A stretch of 64,000 bases of DNA from Ilex aquifolium (lineage: Eukaryota; Streptophyta; Magnoliopsida; Aquifoliales; Aquifoliaceae), in assembly GCA_951799425.1 (NCBI GenBank), contig OX637392.1:34618093-34682092 (forward strand), given 5' to 3'. Each line of letters starts with the position of its first letter. Within the stretch, counting starts at the first letter, position 1. The position numbers and the translations under genes were made by a program. Below are positions 47,268 through 58,322 of this stretch, in pieces. The notes below the pieces were generated by a model, which saw only the letters and a program-made list of their open reading frames with translations, was not told the DNA's origin and searched no databases.

Positions 47268-47847
47268 GTTACTGAGTTATTTATTCATTTCTTTAATTTC
47301 TTACATGTTTATTCCTATCATTGATTTATTGTAATCCGTACACTTGAGATCATTACAACTGTCATGATTTTACTCTTAAAAATATATATATTCTATTTTC
47401 CAAAAGAGACTCGCATTCTTTTTATTGTTTTAAACTTTGTTGGGATTTGAGAGGGATTGCCTACAGGTTTTTACTCACCCCCTATAATATACTTACATAT
47501 TTTGGCTTAGAAGAAGATGTCAATATGGATGAGCAGGTTGATTATGAGTTGTTGAAGAATCAAGATATGAAACCTGTCTTGGAGGAATATAATTATTTTA
47601 TTTTTGGTTTAGTGTTTGAGATATTTCTATGAAACAATGTTTTAGCTAGTTTTAATTATTCCGTTCCTAGATACTATTTGGTTTTGAATTGTAAGTTAGA
47701 GAAGTTACAATGTTTTATTGACTTTAGTATTTATTCTTTATTAAATGGATGAATGATTGGTTGTTCTAATGGTTATTTTTAGTTGCTCTCAAGATTAGAT
47801 AGTTTGTAGGTAGTAATACTTTTCAGGGTGGATTTTGGGGCGTTACA

Positions 47848-48450
47848 ACTTGTAACAGCAAAAGATTGTAACATTCAAATTCATCAAATTACCGAATAAA
47901 TATTAAATTTCATCAATTCAAAATTCAATTTCAACAAATTAATAAAAAATTCATGAATTAAATATTTAATTTCATCAAATTAACACCAAATTTGACATCA
48001 ATTTTATCTATTAAAATTCAATTTAACTAAATTAACATCAAATTAACCACCAATTTTACCAAATTAACATTGAATTTCATGAATTTAATATTTAATTTTA
48101 TTCAATTGAGATCTAATTCATTGAATTAACACCAAAATAACATTCCATTTCATCAAATTAACACCAAATTTACCTTCAATTTTTGGTATTAAAATTTAAT
48201 TTCACTAAATTAACACCAAAATGAACATCAATTTTATCAAATTAACAATGACATTGATGAATTTAAAATTCAATTCATCTAATTGAGATCCATGTCATTA
48301 AATCAACACTAAATTAACCTTCAAGTTTATCAAATTAACATTAAAATTCATAAATTTAACATTCAATTTCATCCATTTGAGATTCAGTTCATTAAATCCA
48401 CACTAAATTAACATTTAATTTTATCAATTCAAAAATCAATTTCATCAAAC
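47848..48450 (-). repeat. Degenerate TTAATTTGATGAAT repeat, minus orientation (continued)
   Basis: Same words and orientation as 42600-43582 (CAAATTAACACCAAATT and similar), resuming after the solo LTR. No gene is seen. Confidence 0.7.
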
Positions 48451-48529
48451 TAGCCAAATTTGCCAACCTTGATACTCTCAACCAAGAGGTCAGGGGTTCA
48501 ATTCCTACAAAAAGAATTGAATTAAATAT

Positions 48530-48785
48530 TTATTGGAAGATTTTGGATGTTAATTTAAGGAATGTCAATTAGATGAATTTGAATATTAATTGGATGAATT
48601 GAATATTAATTTGATATATTTTAATGTTAATTGAATGATTTCAATATTAATTTGGTATTAATTTGACGAATTAAATGTTAATTGGATGTTAATTTGATGC
48701 CCATTTTATTAATGGAATGTTGACTGGAGTAAATTACATGTTACTTTAGCATTAGTTTGATGAATTAAATATTTATTGGATAATT
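48530..48785 (+). repeat. Degenerate TTAATTTGATGAAT repeat, plus orientation
   Basis: Here the same repeat is read on the opposite strand (TTAATTTGATGAATT, GAATGTTAATTGGATG). It is cut by the LINE relic and continues at 52300. Confidence 0.7.
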
Positions 48786-48831
48786 TTGGAAGAATTTTTT
48801 AGAAGTCCTAACCAAGCCTATAGGGAGAGGT

Positions 48832-49022
48832 TTGGCATATGATCAAGCAACATTATCCTTGTCACGTCCTAGGGTTGCTAGGGTATGCGTGAAGGTCAAT
48901 CTATTGGCTTGCAATCCTTCTTTCATATGGGTAGACATGGGTGATGAAGGGTCTCGTTGGCAAAGAATTGTGTATGAGAGAAACAAGCAGTGCTGCAATT
49001 TTTGCATAAAGCAAGGCCATGG
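48832..49022 (+). pseudogene. LINE ORF1 fragment (zinc-knuckle nucleic-acid binding), 5' part
   Basis: The frame shows an SRPRVARVCVKV segment, a GDEG-W motif and the first two Cys of a zinc knuckle, an order known from plant LINE ORF1 proteins (DUF4283 and zf-CCHC_4 type). The knuckle is cut at Gly-His by the solo LTR. Removing the LTR and one CATGG copy completes C-x2-C-x4-H-x4-C exactly in frame. ORF1 proteins bind element RNA. This copy is dead. Confidence 0.65.
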
Positions 49023-50712
49023 TGACTTGATCCGAAATGTGTACACCCAAGTGTAGGCGGTCAAGCTGTAGTAATAATCCAGTTTGAGTCCGGAGTCGAA
49101 TCCACAGGGAGCTTTTGTTGGTGTTTTGAGATAAGCAGTGGTGGAGACCTAATGATTGTAACCCTTGAGATTTGAAATTGTGTGATGTACGAGATTTCCT
49201 GGACAGAATATAAGATTCTTTCCAAGAGAATTTTCTAAGCAAAATTTTGGATAAGTTCTAATGAAAAAAAAAAGTCACTCTTTATTTCAAGGATCTGGAC
49301 ATGTATTTAATTATCCGGTTTGTTATACTTGTGCTTAATAACTCAATTAACCCACATGTCAACAGCAGGTTAATCGGAAGATAAAGGTGGGTTAGGAGAA
49401 TTAAGGACATGATTCCGATGTCTTTCTAGAAGTTTACAAGAATTGTCTATGCCGAGACTTAATCCGTCTACAAACAAGTAAGTGTTTCTACAAGACATCC
49501 AATCATGACATCAATATCCCATTTCCATTCTTTAATTGAAACACAATAATGGGGAAGATTGAAGGGTAGTCATGAAGATCTAGCCGGGGTACTTGCCTTG
49601 AACTCATGAACCTTTCTATGCAAGAGTCATCTGTGTCATAGAAGAGACCCATGGTTATACAAAGTACCTTAGCTTTGCTAGATGCAATCAATCATCCAAT
49701 AAGTAAGGGGAATATTCAACATTAAGCATAAGAACAATGCACAAATATAACTTCCGGATAATTTATACATGTCTTTCACCTCTTACTAAAGAGTGAATGA
49801 GAAACTACTCACTCTTCATGACTTTGGTAAAGCTAGAAAAGTGAGTGATGCTCATCCCTCCAAGTAGAGGACTTAGAAAATAAAATACACTAAACAAGGA
49901 GCCGATCTTCAACGAAGAATGAGTGAATCACGTTCCACCCTTCACGGCTTTGGTAAAGCTCTAGAAAAGTGGAAGAGTTTCACTCCTCTAAGAAAGAAGA
50001 AAGCTCAAGCAATGGAAGTGAAAGATATGAAACACAAATTAAAAGTAGAAGAAAATTAGTCACTTTTAGAGGGTGATCCACAACCAAAAGTAATCTATCT
50101 TTCTTCTAGACATGAAATTAAAAGAGACAAACTACAATAAAAGAAGACAATACTTCAATTAAAAGAGAGCAACAATATAATAAAGCAACAAAGAAAGAAA
50201 TTACTTTTGGAGGGTTTTCCACAACCAAAAGTTCTCTCCAAGAAAATGATACAAATGAAAAAGTGATGCCCTTTACAAGACCCAAGGGGTGGGTATTTAT
50301 AGGCAACAAAAAAAATAGCCTTTACAAACTTCAAGGGATAACATTTACAAACCCCAAAGATGTCATTCACAAGCCCAAGGGATGACATTCACAAGCTTCC
50401 AAAAGTTGTCATTCACAAGCTTCCAAAAGTTGTCATTCACAAACTTCCAAAAGATGGCATTTGGATTACTTTAATCTCTCTTTGTTTAGAGCTTTAATAA
50501 TTGTCATCCTAGAATTTGTAGCTTTGTCACAATTGGCTCCCCGGTAGTTTGTAGTTTTGACGCATAAAACCCTGAAAAGAACAACAATTAATTCATTATC
50601 CCTAATTCACACACTAACCCTAATAAGGCTTATTTTGACTAGTTTAACTTTATTTAACTAACACAATTGTCTTATTCACTTAATTAAATTATGCACTAAC
50701 TAGGTCTAATCA
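49023..50712 (-). mobile_element. Solo LTR inside the LINE ORF1
   Basis: 1690 bp from TGACTTGATCC to GTCTAATCA with a perfect TSD CATGG (49018-49022 and 50713-50717). The TTGATCC ... GGCGGTCAA ... TCGAATC end matches the LTR 15931-17251, so it is the same family as the gag-only element. Orientation is set by that match. Near 50340-50460 there are three to four repeats of a CACAAGCTTCCAAAAG unit. No coding region is present. Confidence 0.85.
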
Positions 50713-51561
50713 CATGGCGAGGAAGAATGTCGAAAAAGGAAGGTGCCTGTGATATCGGAGGAGGCAAAAGGAAAGGATTTACTTTCTAAAGAAGAGGAGG
50801 CCAGTAAGGCAATTTCATAGAGCTCTAAAGGAAAGCAAGTACAACAGCACATGGAGAATTCTGGATAGAGAAGTTTCCTCTTTCAATCAAAAAATTCAAA
50901 TTTCGCATAGCAAGCAAAGAGAATTTGGAAACCACAATCAAAGGAGAAGCAAATCGAGGGTAATTTGGAAACAACGGTTGTGACCCATAAGGAAACATTA
51001 CCTGTGTTGCAGGAAAATATCAACCTTCCTTCTGGAATGCACTGTGCAATTAATGTAATTAACGCAGGTGAACATTCAAGGAAAGATTCGCACATAGACT
51101 ATATCCAGGAAGACATTAATACCAATTTGAAAAGAAATAATCCCTCTGTGGAGATAGATCATGTAGTGGTAAATGAAGAAGAATGTGTAGAGCTGTGTAC
51201 CAGTGATGATACTACAGAGGTTGGTGTACAGGTTGAAGTTTCTCAACCTCCATTGGTTGAAAACTGTGAGGTTCCCCATGTGGATGGCAGGAGAGAGGAT
51301 CTCGTTAGTTCTGGCCATGATCAATTACTTAAAAGTGGTGAAGCTGTTGTGTTCAAGTTTATTAATTTAAATAATGAGAAGGATGTCAATGTATTTTCTA
51401 CTACTTCTAAAGATGTCTCGAAGGATGGAATCGGTGATTCCTTATCCTTGATTCAGGTTTTGTCGGATTATGGTCCTTGTTCTTTGCAAGATTTTGAATC
51501 TTTTGTCAGTGGATGTTGTGCCGCAGTCCATTACTCAAGAAATGGTGGCATAAGTTCATAA
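50713..51561 (+). pseudogene. LINE ORF1 fragment, 3' part
   Basis: Continues the zinc-knuckle frame after the LTR. It has TAG stops at 50818, 50866 and 50908 and is then open for 198 codons (50965-51558), ending TAA. The open part is acidic, Ser/Val-rich and low in complexity, as the C-terminal half of plant ORF1 proteins often is. All three stops are TAG, consistent with CAG-to-TAG decay, although the ancestral codons are not known. I found no sign that the open part is a separate host gene. Confidence 0.5.
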
Positions 51562-52299
51562 GAATATTCATAGTCAAGGGGATATTATTCCAAGCATGCC
51601 AAGAGAAGAGATTCATAAAGCCTTAAAGCTAAAAGGAATTTGTTCCAAGAATGACTATGTTTAGGAGTCTTCTCTTCATGAGCACATAAGGGGTTTTTAC
51701 TCCGATGGTGAGGAGGAGACTTTAGCTCCAGAAGATGATTTTAATTCTTTTATGGCATCGTCCAAAAAGTTACTGTCAAGACTCAATAAGATTGAGCTAA
51801 AGAAGAAGAGGAGCTAGATACTTTAGCGTTGGTGTTGAAAATATCCCAACCGTGGAAAATTCAGCAATAATGACTAGGTCCAAATCCAAGTTAGCCTTCA
51901 AAATTCCAAAGCAAAAGAATCTATATGGATTTAGGAGTTAAATGGACGATATCTTGCAATGGTTATGGGGAGGAGAAAGTTTCAGCTATAATATTCATGA
52001 GTGGAAGATTTGTTAGTCCATGGATGAAAAGAAAATAAGTTAGTGGTAGGGTCCATCATGCATGAAGCCTAGAAGGATAGTCCTTTCATTGAAAGGATTC
52101 TTATTCAACAAGATAATCTAGAAGGTTGGCAAGTAAGTAAAGGAAAATGAATTTCAAGCAAGTGGGAAACAATGGGACCCATCACTTTAAATTTTTTTTT
52201 GTTATTTATTATTATGTAAGGGGCAAGGTTTATGTCCACCCTATTTTCTTTATAATTTTGTTATTAATAAAATTTGTCCTAAACAGGTTTAACTAAAAA

Positions 52300-53935
52300 A
52301 TAAAAAATTGGATAATTTTGGATGTCAATTTGATGAATTGATGTTAATTAGAGAAATTTTAATATAAATTGGATAAATTAAATTTTAATTTTACTTTAAT
52401 TTGATGAATTGATTAATTGGATGAAATTGAATGTTAATTTGGATGTTAATTCCATAAATTTAATGCTAATTTGTTAAATTTGAATGTTAATATAACAAAT
52501 TGAATGTTAACCAGTTTTTTTTTTGATCAATAAATGTTAACCAGTTGATTTGATGAATTTAATTTTTATTGGATGATATTGGATACATCGAATGCTAATT
52601 GGATGACACTGAATATTAATTTTATGAATTGAAGGTTAATGAAATGAATTTGAATGTTAATTTGAAGTCAATTTGATTAACTCTATTTTAATTAAATGAA
52701 ATTGCATGGTATTTTGTTGTTAATGTGATGAATTTAATATTTATTGGATGATTTTGGAAGTTAATTTGATGAATTGAATGTAAATTGTATGCATTGAATA
52801 TAATTGGATCAATTAAATGTTAAATTAGTGTTAATTTGATGAATTGAATATTAATCGAATTAAATTGAATGCCAATTTGGATGTTGATTTGATGAAGTTA
52901 ATGATAACTAGTTAAATTTGAATGTTAATTTGATTATTTTAATGTTAATTTTGTGTTAATTTGATGAATTGAATATTAACTAAATGAGATTGAATGTTAA
53001 TTTGATTAATTTGAGTGACAATTTTTTTGTTAATTTGATAAATTGAATGCTAATTGGAATAATTTATGTGTTAATTTGATGTCAATTTGATGAATCGAAT
53101 GTTAATTTGATGCAATTGTATGTTAATTTGACAAATTGAATGTTTACTAGATAATTTTGGAGTGTAATTTTATGAATTGAATGTTAATGGTATGAATTTG
53201 AATATAAATTGGACGAATTGAACGTTAATTTGATGAATTAAATATTAATTTGTCAAATTTGGATGTTACTTTGATGAATTTGATGTTAGTCAGATAAATT
53301 TGAATGTTAATTTAATAAATTGAATGTTAATTAAATAAAATTGGTTGTTAATGATCGTGGGTTAGATATGTCGCAATAACATTTTTGATTGAATATATAT
53401 TGGATGATTTTGGATGTTAATTTGATGAATTGATTGTTAATTAGAGGAATTTGAATATAATTAGATGAATTGAATGTTAATTTAAAAAATTAAATATTAA
53501 TTGAATGAAAGTGAATGTTAATTGAATAAATTTAATATTCACCATTGAACTTGAATTTTAATTTGATGAATTGAATGATAAATTTGTGTTAATTTAATGA
53601 ATTAAATATTAATCAAATGTTAATTTCTTGTTAATGTGATAAATTGAATGTTAATTAGATAAAATTGAATATTAATTAGATAAATTTAATACTAAATAGA
53701 TGAATTTAGATGTTAATTTGATGAATTGAATGTTAATTGGATGAAATTGCATAGTACTTTAGTGTTGATTTGATGAATTGAATGTTTATCGGATGATTTT
53801 GTATGTTAATTTGAGAAATAAAATGTTAATTGGATAAATTTTAATAGAATTTGAATATTAATTTGATGAATTTTAATGTCAGTTGAATGAATTAAAAGTT
53901 AATTTTGTGTTAATTTGATGGATTGAATTTTAATT
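52300..53935 (+). repeat. Degenerate TTAATTTGATGAAT repeat, plus orientation (main block)
   Basis: About 1.6 kb of diverged units of about 20 bp built from GAATGTTAATT, TTAATTTGATGAATT and GGATGAAATTG. It is the reverse complement of the repeats at 42600-43582 and 47848-48450. No coding is seen. Confidence 0.8.
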
Positions 53936-54480
53936 TGATTGAAAATACCATCGTTTTAGATGATATTACAACGATTTGTATGAATTTACCACTATTCAGG
54001 TAAGACGATATTATAACTTTCAGGGTGATATTACGATGATTTTGAGTGATTTTATTAGTATCTAGAGTGAATTTATCACCATTTAAGGGAAGGATATCAT
54101 AGTTGATGTACATTTTTATCTTTAAGTTTATAATATTACCCACATATATTATAACTTTAACCAATATAGTAGTAAGTTTGGTCTACACTCTTGTAACTTT
54201 GTCTACTATTGATGTAACTTAAACATATTTCTGTCATAAATTAACCCACAAATTTTGTAATGTGACATTTAAATGTGGTAACTTTATTCAAAGTATTGGT
54301 AAATTTACCCTAATTGTAGTACCGTTATCCATAAATGTGGTAAATATTACCTTAATTTTTATAACTCTAACCAACTTTGTCAAATAGTACATGTCGTGTA
54401 CTATTTAACTGTAATATTTTTAAGAATATATATGTTTTTTAATCAATATTTGTTTAGAAGGTAACCGATGATCACATTGA
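53936..54480. repeat. AT-rich GTAA/TTAC repeat, related to 36291-42360
   Basis: The segment 54110-54240 matches 37140-37250 in the same orientation (AAGTTTATAATATTACCCAC ... AACTTTAACCAATATAGTAG). The first 130 bp run in the opposite sense (GATATTACGATGATTTTGAG). Confidence 0.6.
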
Positions 54481-54960
54481 AAAATGTAAAAAATAAAAGT
54501 ACAATTTGAACAATGGTCCTATTGATTGATAGATCCATTAACGGTCCACATTGATTTTTCTGTATAGTACCAAAAACTCAATATCGGTACCGGAGCCGGA
54601 TCCAACTTCTCACAAGGATCCTCGTATGTTTAGAGAATGGTTGGGCTGTTTCAGTAATATTCAATTGGTGTTAATATAATTTATCTTTTTATATTTCTAC
54701 CAACCAAAAGCTTTTGGTATAGTGCAACGTGTTTGGGCTACAAAAGAATACAATTTCTTCTTGATTGGGACCCACTTAGCCTTGAAATTTAATGACTTTT
54801 TTGCTTCTAAACATGAAAATTCTAGTTGCATATCCCTCCCATCCTTTAACAACCGAAAGAAGTCTCCTCCTTTTTCCCAACGGCCCAAAAAACATGTCAC
54901 ATCGCTTTGACTATCTAAGGCTACTGTTTAATTGTACGATTCAAGAAAAACTGCTGTTTA
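54481..54960. other. No gene seen
   Basis: Unique-looking AT-rich DNA. Short overlapping ORFs on both strands (54697-55028) show no domain or compositional support. Confidence 0.3.
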
Positions 54961-55151
54961 ACTTATTTTCAACGGATAGCCTTGGGGTTGTGTGTGTGTA
55001 TAAGTCTTCACCAGGTTGCCTCTTTTAAGAGGTGATTTGGTGTTGACTCTCGTTTCACTATCAAAAAAAAATTTATTTCCAACGGACTTCTCCTTTTAAG
55101 GAGTTGTTTCAGTGTTGTGCTCTTATCAAAAAAAAAACTTATTTCCAACGG
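54961..55151 (+). mobile_element. Two tandem short retroposon tails sharing one target site
   Basis: A 15-bp word close to ACTTATTTCCAACGG occurs three times (54961-54975, 55071-55085, 55137-55151). Between copies lie two related inserts, each with a CTTTTAAGAGG/CTTTTAAGGAG stretch and ending TATCAAAAAAAAA. This is the signature of 5'-truncated poly(A) retroposons (SINE or LINE) that inserted twice at the same spot, the second using the duplicated site. Confidence 0.65.
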
Positions 55152-56176
55152 TTTGACTGGAACCATTTAGGTTGGTTGGTTGTGGGATGATGATAGATTT
55201 TAAAAAAAAATTGGATCCCAACGACTCTCTCTTATTGAATGTTTTAGTCATTTTTAAATTTCAAATTATTTGTAAAAATTTCATTCAAGAAATCTCTAAA
55301 TAAGACCTTGAATATTTTATTTCTATTCATAAAAACTCTCAAACCATCTAATTTGTCTTTCTATTTGTATTTCATAAAATCCTCTGTGCATTACTTCAAA
55401 CTTCTTTTGGGCAAAGACACCCATTGGAGTGCCGAAGTGCTGAGGTTATTCCCACCATTTAAGTCAGCATTTGGAATTGAGCCTTCCGAAGGATAAAGAA
55501 AAAAAGTGTCGTTCTTTTGGAAAAACGAACACACATACATTTTTGGTATTCCCCACAAGACTTTTCTAAATAGTGAGGAGCAACATTTGTAAATCACCAA
55601 GGGCTGTTTCTTAGTCGCGTCGAATTCATTCAATGTACAACAAGTCATTACTTTCTGCACCCACCTAGACTCGGGTTAACTCAGTTTCAGATGTGGAGGG
55701 CGACTGATAATGGTGAATTATACTCATAATGGTATCCAATGAAAATCTCATCAAAGGCAAATCATCTAGCATAATCAGGTTCAAAGGAACTCAAGCTACG
55801 ACTTAGCCAAACCCTACTATAGATTAGACATTCCAAATAAAAAGTATCGAATGACACGGTTATGGCCTTAAAACTTCATGGAAACAAATAATAATAACAA
55901 CACACTACAACGAATTGTCACCATAATCGCCCTCCTCCTAATTATCTGCTCATGATCTTTCATGCCAACTAATATAAAGGATGCTTATATCTGCATCTCA
56001 AAGGTAGGCGGACAGAACCAAAACCTTTCCTTTGGTTTATTGATGATTTGGATCATCTCTATCTTGACTGAAGCTTAGAAAGATTTTAACCTAACAACGT
56101 CAATCCACCTTTAATCATCTTAATTTCTCGGCTTGAGCCATAATACTTTTTGAATGGGTATTATTGTATTTTTATT
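55152..56176. other. No gene seen
   Basis: AT-rich sequence without recognisable coding, RNA or repeat structure. The last five bases, TTATT (56172-56176), are the presumed left TSD of the next element. Confidence 0.3.
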
Positions 56177-56957
56177 TGTGAGGGAATAATTTCACACAAA
56201 GAATAACCACCTCGTACGGATGGAGAGGGTGGTGAAGAAGTCTCGTTTAACCTACAAGACGAGAGAACACCTAGGTGAACCGATGGCCGGAGGTGGTCAT
56301 ATGGACTCCGATGCTTAAGTCAGATCATAAATCAGAGAGAAGTATTGAGTGAATAGACTATGATTGATTGATTTACCTAGTACCCAGAGATCTTTATCTA
56401 TAGCAATAGAGAGATGTATCCCAAAAGAATTTGAACTCTTGCTTGATTTGCTCAACCTTGTCACTAGGCCCTAGATGCACGGAGTAGAGTTAGATTAGGA
56501 ATCTGATCCTAGATCCTTATCTCCAGCTCCTGCTTATTCGAGGTAGAATCGCACTAGGATTCTAGGTCCTAGATTGAAAGAAGAGATATGCTTGCCAGGA
56601 GGTGTTGTTAGCCTTATCACTAGTCCCTTGATACTCGAAGTAGAGTTGGACTAGTACTCTAAGTCTTGGTTGAACCTTACCTGAGGAGCTGAGACTTAGT
56701 GGTTGTGAGTAGGCTTGCACAAGGAACCTCTTTTAACTAGTGCCGACTTGCAATAACAACTAGCTAGTAGGAGTTAGGCAGTAGCAGGTAGGCAATAATA
56801 GGTAGATGGTAACAGCTGGGCAGTAGCAGCTGGGCAATAGTAGGTAGATGGTAGCAACTGACCGGTAGCAAGTAGGCCGTAGCAGTTAGGCAGTAGCAGC
56901 TAGGCCTTGCTACTACCGACCAGCAGTAGCAACTTGGCAATGGATCTAGTCCCCACA
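56177..56957 (-). repeat. 3' LTR of the second gag-only element
   Basis: 781 bp, TGTGAGGG to CCCCACA on the plus strand. It aligns by eye along its length with 59817-61166 minus the MITE. Its 56755-56940 part is a degenerate array of GGCAGTAGCAGCTA-like words of about 10-14 bp, also present at 60945-61140. Confidence 0.8.
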
Positions 56958-57043
56958 ATTGCCCCACATACCTCATGTAATAGATGGAATTAATTGAGGT
57001 ATGTTTTCAGAGCACTTAGGTTTTTTGGGTCATTATTGCCTAA

Positions 57044-57185
57044 AGGATTAGGGCTTCTATTGCCTAAGCAGCTTAGGGCTTTAGTCAACTAAGAAGCTTA
57101 GTGCTTTAGTTGCCTAAGATGCTAAGGGCTTTAGTTGCCTAAGAAGCTTAGGGCTTTAGTCGTGTAAGAAGCTTAGAGTTTGGGA
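57044..57185. repeat. Minisatellite, about 25-bp unit x 5-6
   Basis: Units of AGCTTAGGGCTTTAGTTGCC with CTAAGAAG linkers. It lies just inside the 3' LTR, in the 3' untranslated part of the element. Confidence 0.8.
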
Positions 57186-57419
57186 GGACATTTCACGGCC
57201 TAAGACTAACTTCCCGATTCTTGAGATCATGGAGACATTCCTTGGTGATGGTGGTCCCAATCTTCTAACATTTGCGCCCCCCGTTCTAACTAAAGCGAGA
57301 GGGTTGCCACGAGTCGAGGTGTCTGATGCTCAGAGGTGGAAAATCCTTAAGAAAGACTAAGTAGCATGCTGAGCAATCGTAGAAGTTGCAGATCGTCCGT
57401 CAGAGGTAGAGTAACTTAG

Positions 57420-58290
57420 AGGGCAACCTTAAAGGTTGCATGGAGGATAAGTAGCCTGAAGGGCAACCTTGGAGGTTGCATGGAGGCCAAGTAACCTAGA
57501 AGGGCAACCGTTGAGGCTGTTTGGAGGCCAAGTAGCCTTGAAGGACAACCATAGAGGTAGGCTTGAGTTGCAACCAGGGAGGTTGGCAAGAGACGAGGGA
57601 ACCTTGAGGTGCAACCATGGAGGTTGGCTTGAGGTACAACCTTAGAGGTTAGCAAGAGGCAAAGGAACCTTGAGGTGCAACCAAGGAGGTTGTCTAGAGG
57701 TGCAGCTATTGAGGTTGGCTAAAGGGAAAATAGATTGACTTGAGGTGCAATCACGGAGGTTGGCATGAGGTACACCCAATTGGTTTTAGTTGCAACCATG
57801 GAGGTTGTCTTGAGGTGCTACCATAGAGGTTGGCTTGAGGTGCAACCGGAGGTTAGCTTGAAGTGTAACCACGGAAGTTGGCTTGAGCTGAAACCAAGGA
57901 GGTTGGTTGCAGGTGCAACCACGAAGGTTATCTTGAGGTGCTGCCATGGAGGTTGGCTTGAGATGCAACCAAGGAGGTTGTTTGTAGCTGCAACAATGAA
58001 TGTTGACTTGAGATGTAATCATGAAGGTTGACTTGAAGTGCAATCACGAAGGTTGGCTTTAGGTGCAACCAAGGAGGTCAGCTTGAGGTGCAACCACGAA
58101 GGTTTGCTAGAGGTGCAACCAAGGAGGTTGGCTTGAGGTGAAATCACGGGGGTTGACTGGAGGTACAACCACAGAGGTTGTCTAGAGGTACAACCACGGG
58201 GGTTGGCTTGAGGTGCAACCAAGGAGGTTGGCTTGAAGTGCAACTACGAGGGTTGACTTGAGGTGCAACCATAGAGGCTGTTAGTTATCT
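57420..58290. repeat. Minisatellite, about 47-bp then 25-bp units
   Basis: 57420-57545 holds about three units of roughly 47-50 bp (GGGCAACCTTGGAGGTTGCA ...). From about 57545 to 58290 some 28-30 units of about 25 bp follow (GAGGTGCAACCACGGAGGTT plus GGCTT). ORFs on both strands across it are artefacts of the 25-bp period. The location between gag end and 3' LTR fits the repeat-prone 3' region of Tat/Ogre elements. Confidence 0.85.
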
Positions 58291-58322
58291 GGTTGGTCAC
58301 CTGATTGAATTTGTTGCTCCTT

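Larger units (their letters stand above)
43711..47847 (+). mobile_element. Solo LTR interrupted by a Tat-like solo LTR
   Basis: Starts TGTAAGATCCCG (43711) and ends GGGGCGTTACA (47847). The flanks TGTTG and ACTTG match at only three of five bases, so the TSD has decayed or a boundary has changed. Without the insert it is about 2.25 kb, equal to its relatives. It carries the recurrent module (about 44055-44200), ACCGTTCGAACG-type palindromes (44225-44337), CTATAAATAC at 44388, and the terminal GCTCACCCCC-like region shared with the LTR at 4929. Confidence 0.75.
48786..52295 (+). mobile_element. LINE relic (ORF1 only), split by a solo LTR
   Basis: Begins abruptly within an ORF1-like reading frame (5' truncated), carries ORF1 sequence on both sides of the LTR 49023-50712, and ends in an A-rich run near 52285-52300 after a TAATAAAATTTG signal. 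No endonuclease or reverse transcriptase is recognised, so ORF2 was lost. It lies inside the degenerate repeat, which continues on both sides. Confidence 0.6.

Noticed and set aside
48495..48505. tRNA gene
   Set aside because: Only a B-box-like word is seen. No cloverleaf can be drawn from the flanking AT-rich sequence.
50965..51561. Independent host gene of 198 codons
   Set aside because: It is in phase with the LINE ORF1 zinc knuckle once the solo LTR is removed, has no promoter or intron signals, and is low in complexity. Kept as a LINE relic.
57416..58243. Long ORFs on both strands over the 25-bp repeats (possible repetitive protein)
   Set aside because: They arise from tandem repetition. 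Several frames are open on both strands, with no start context or flanking gene structure.
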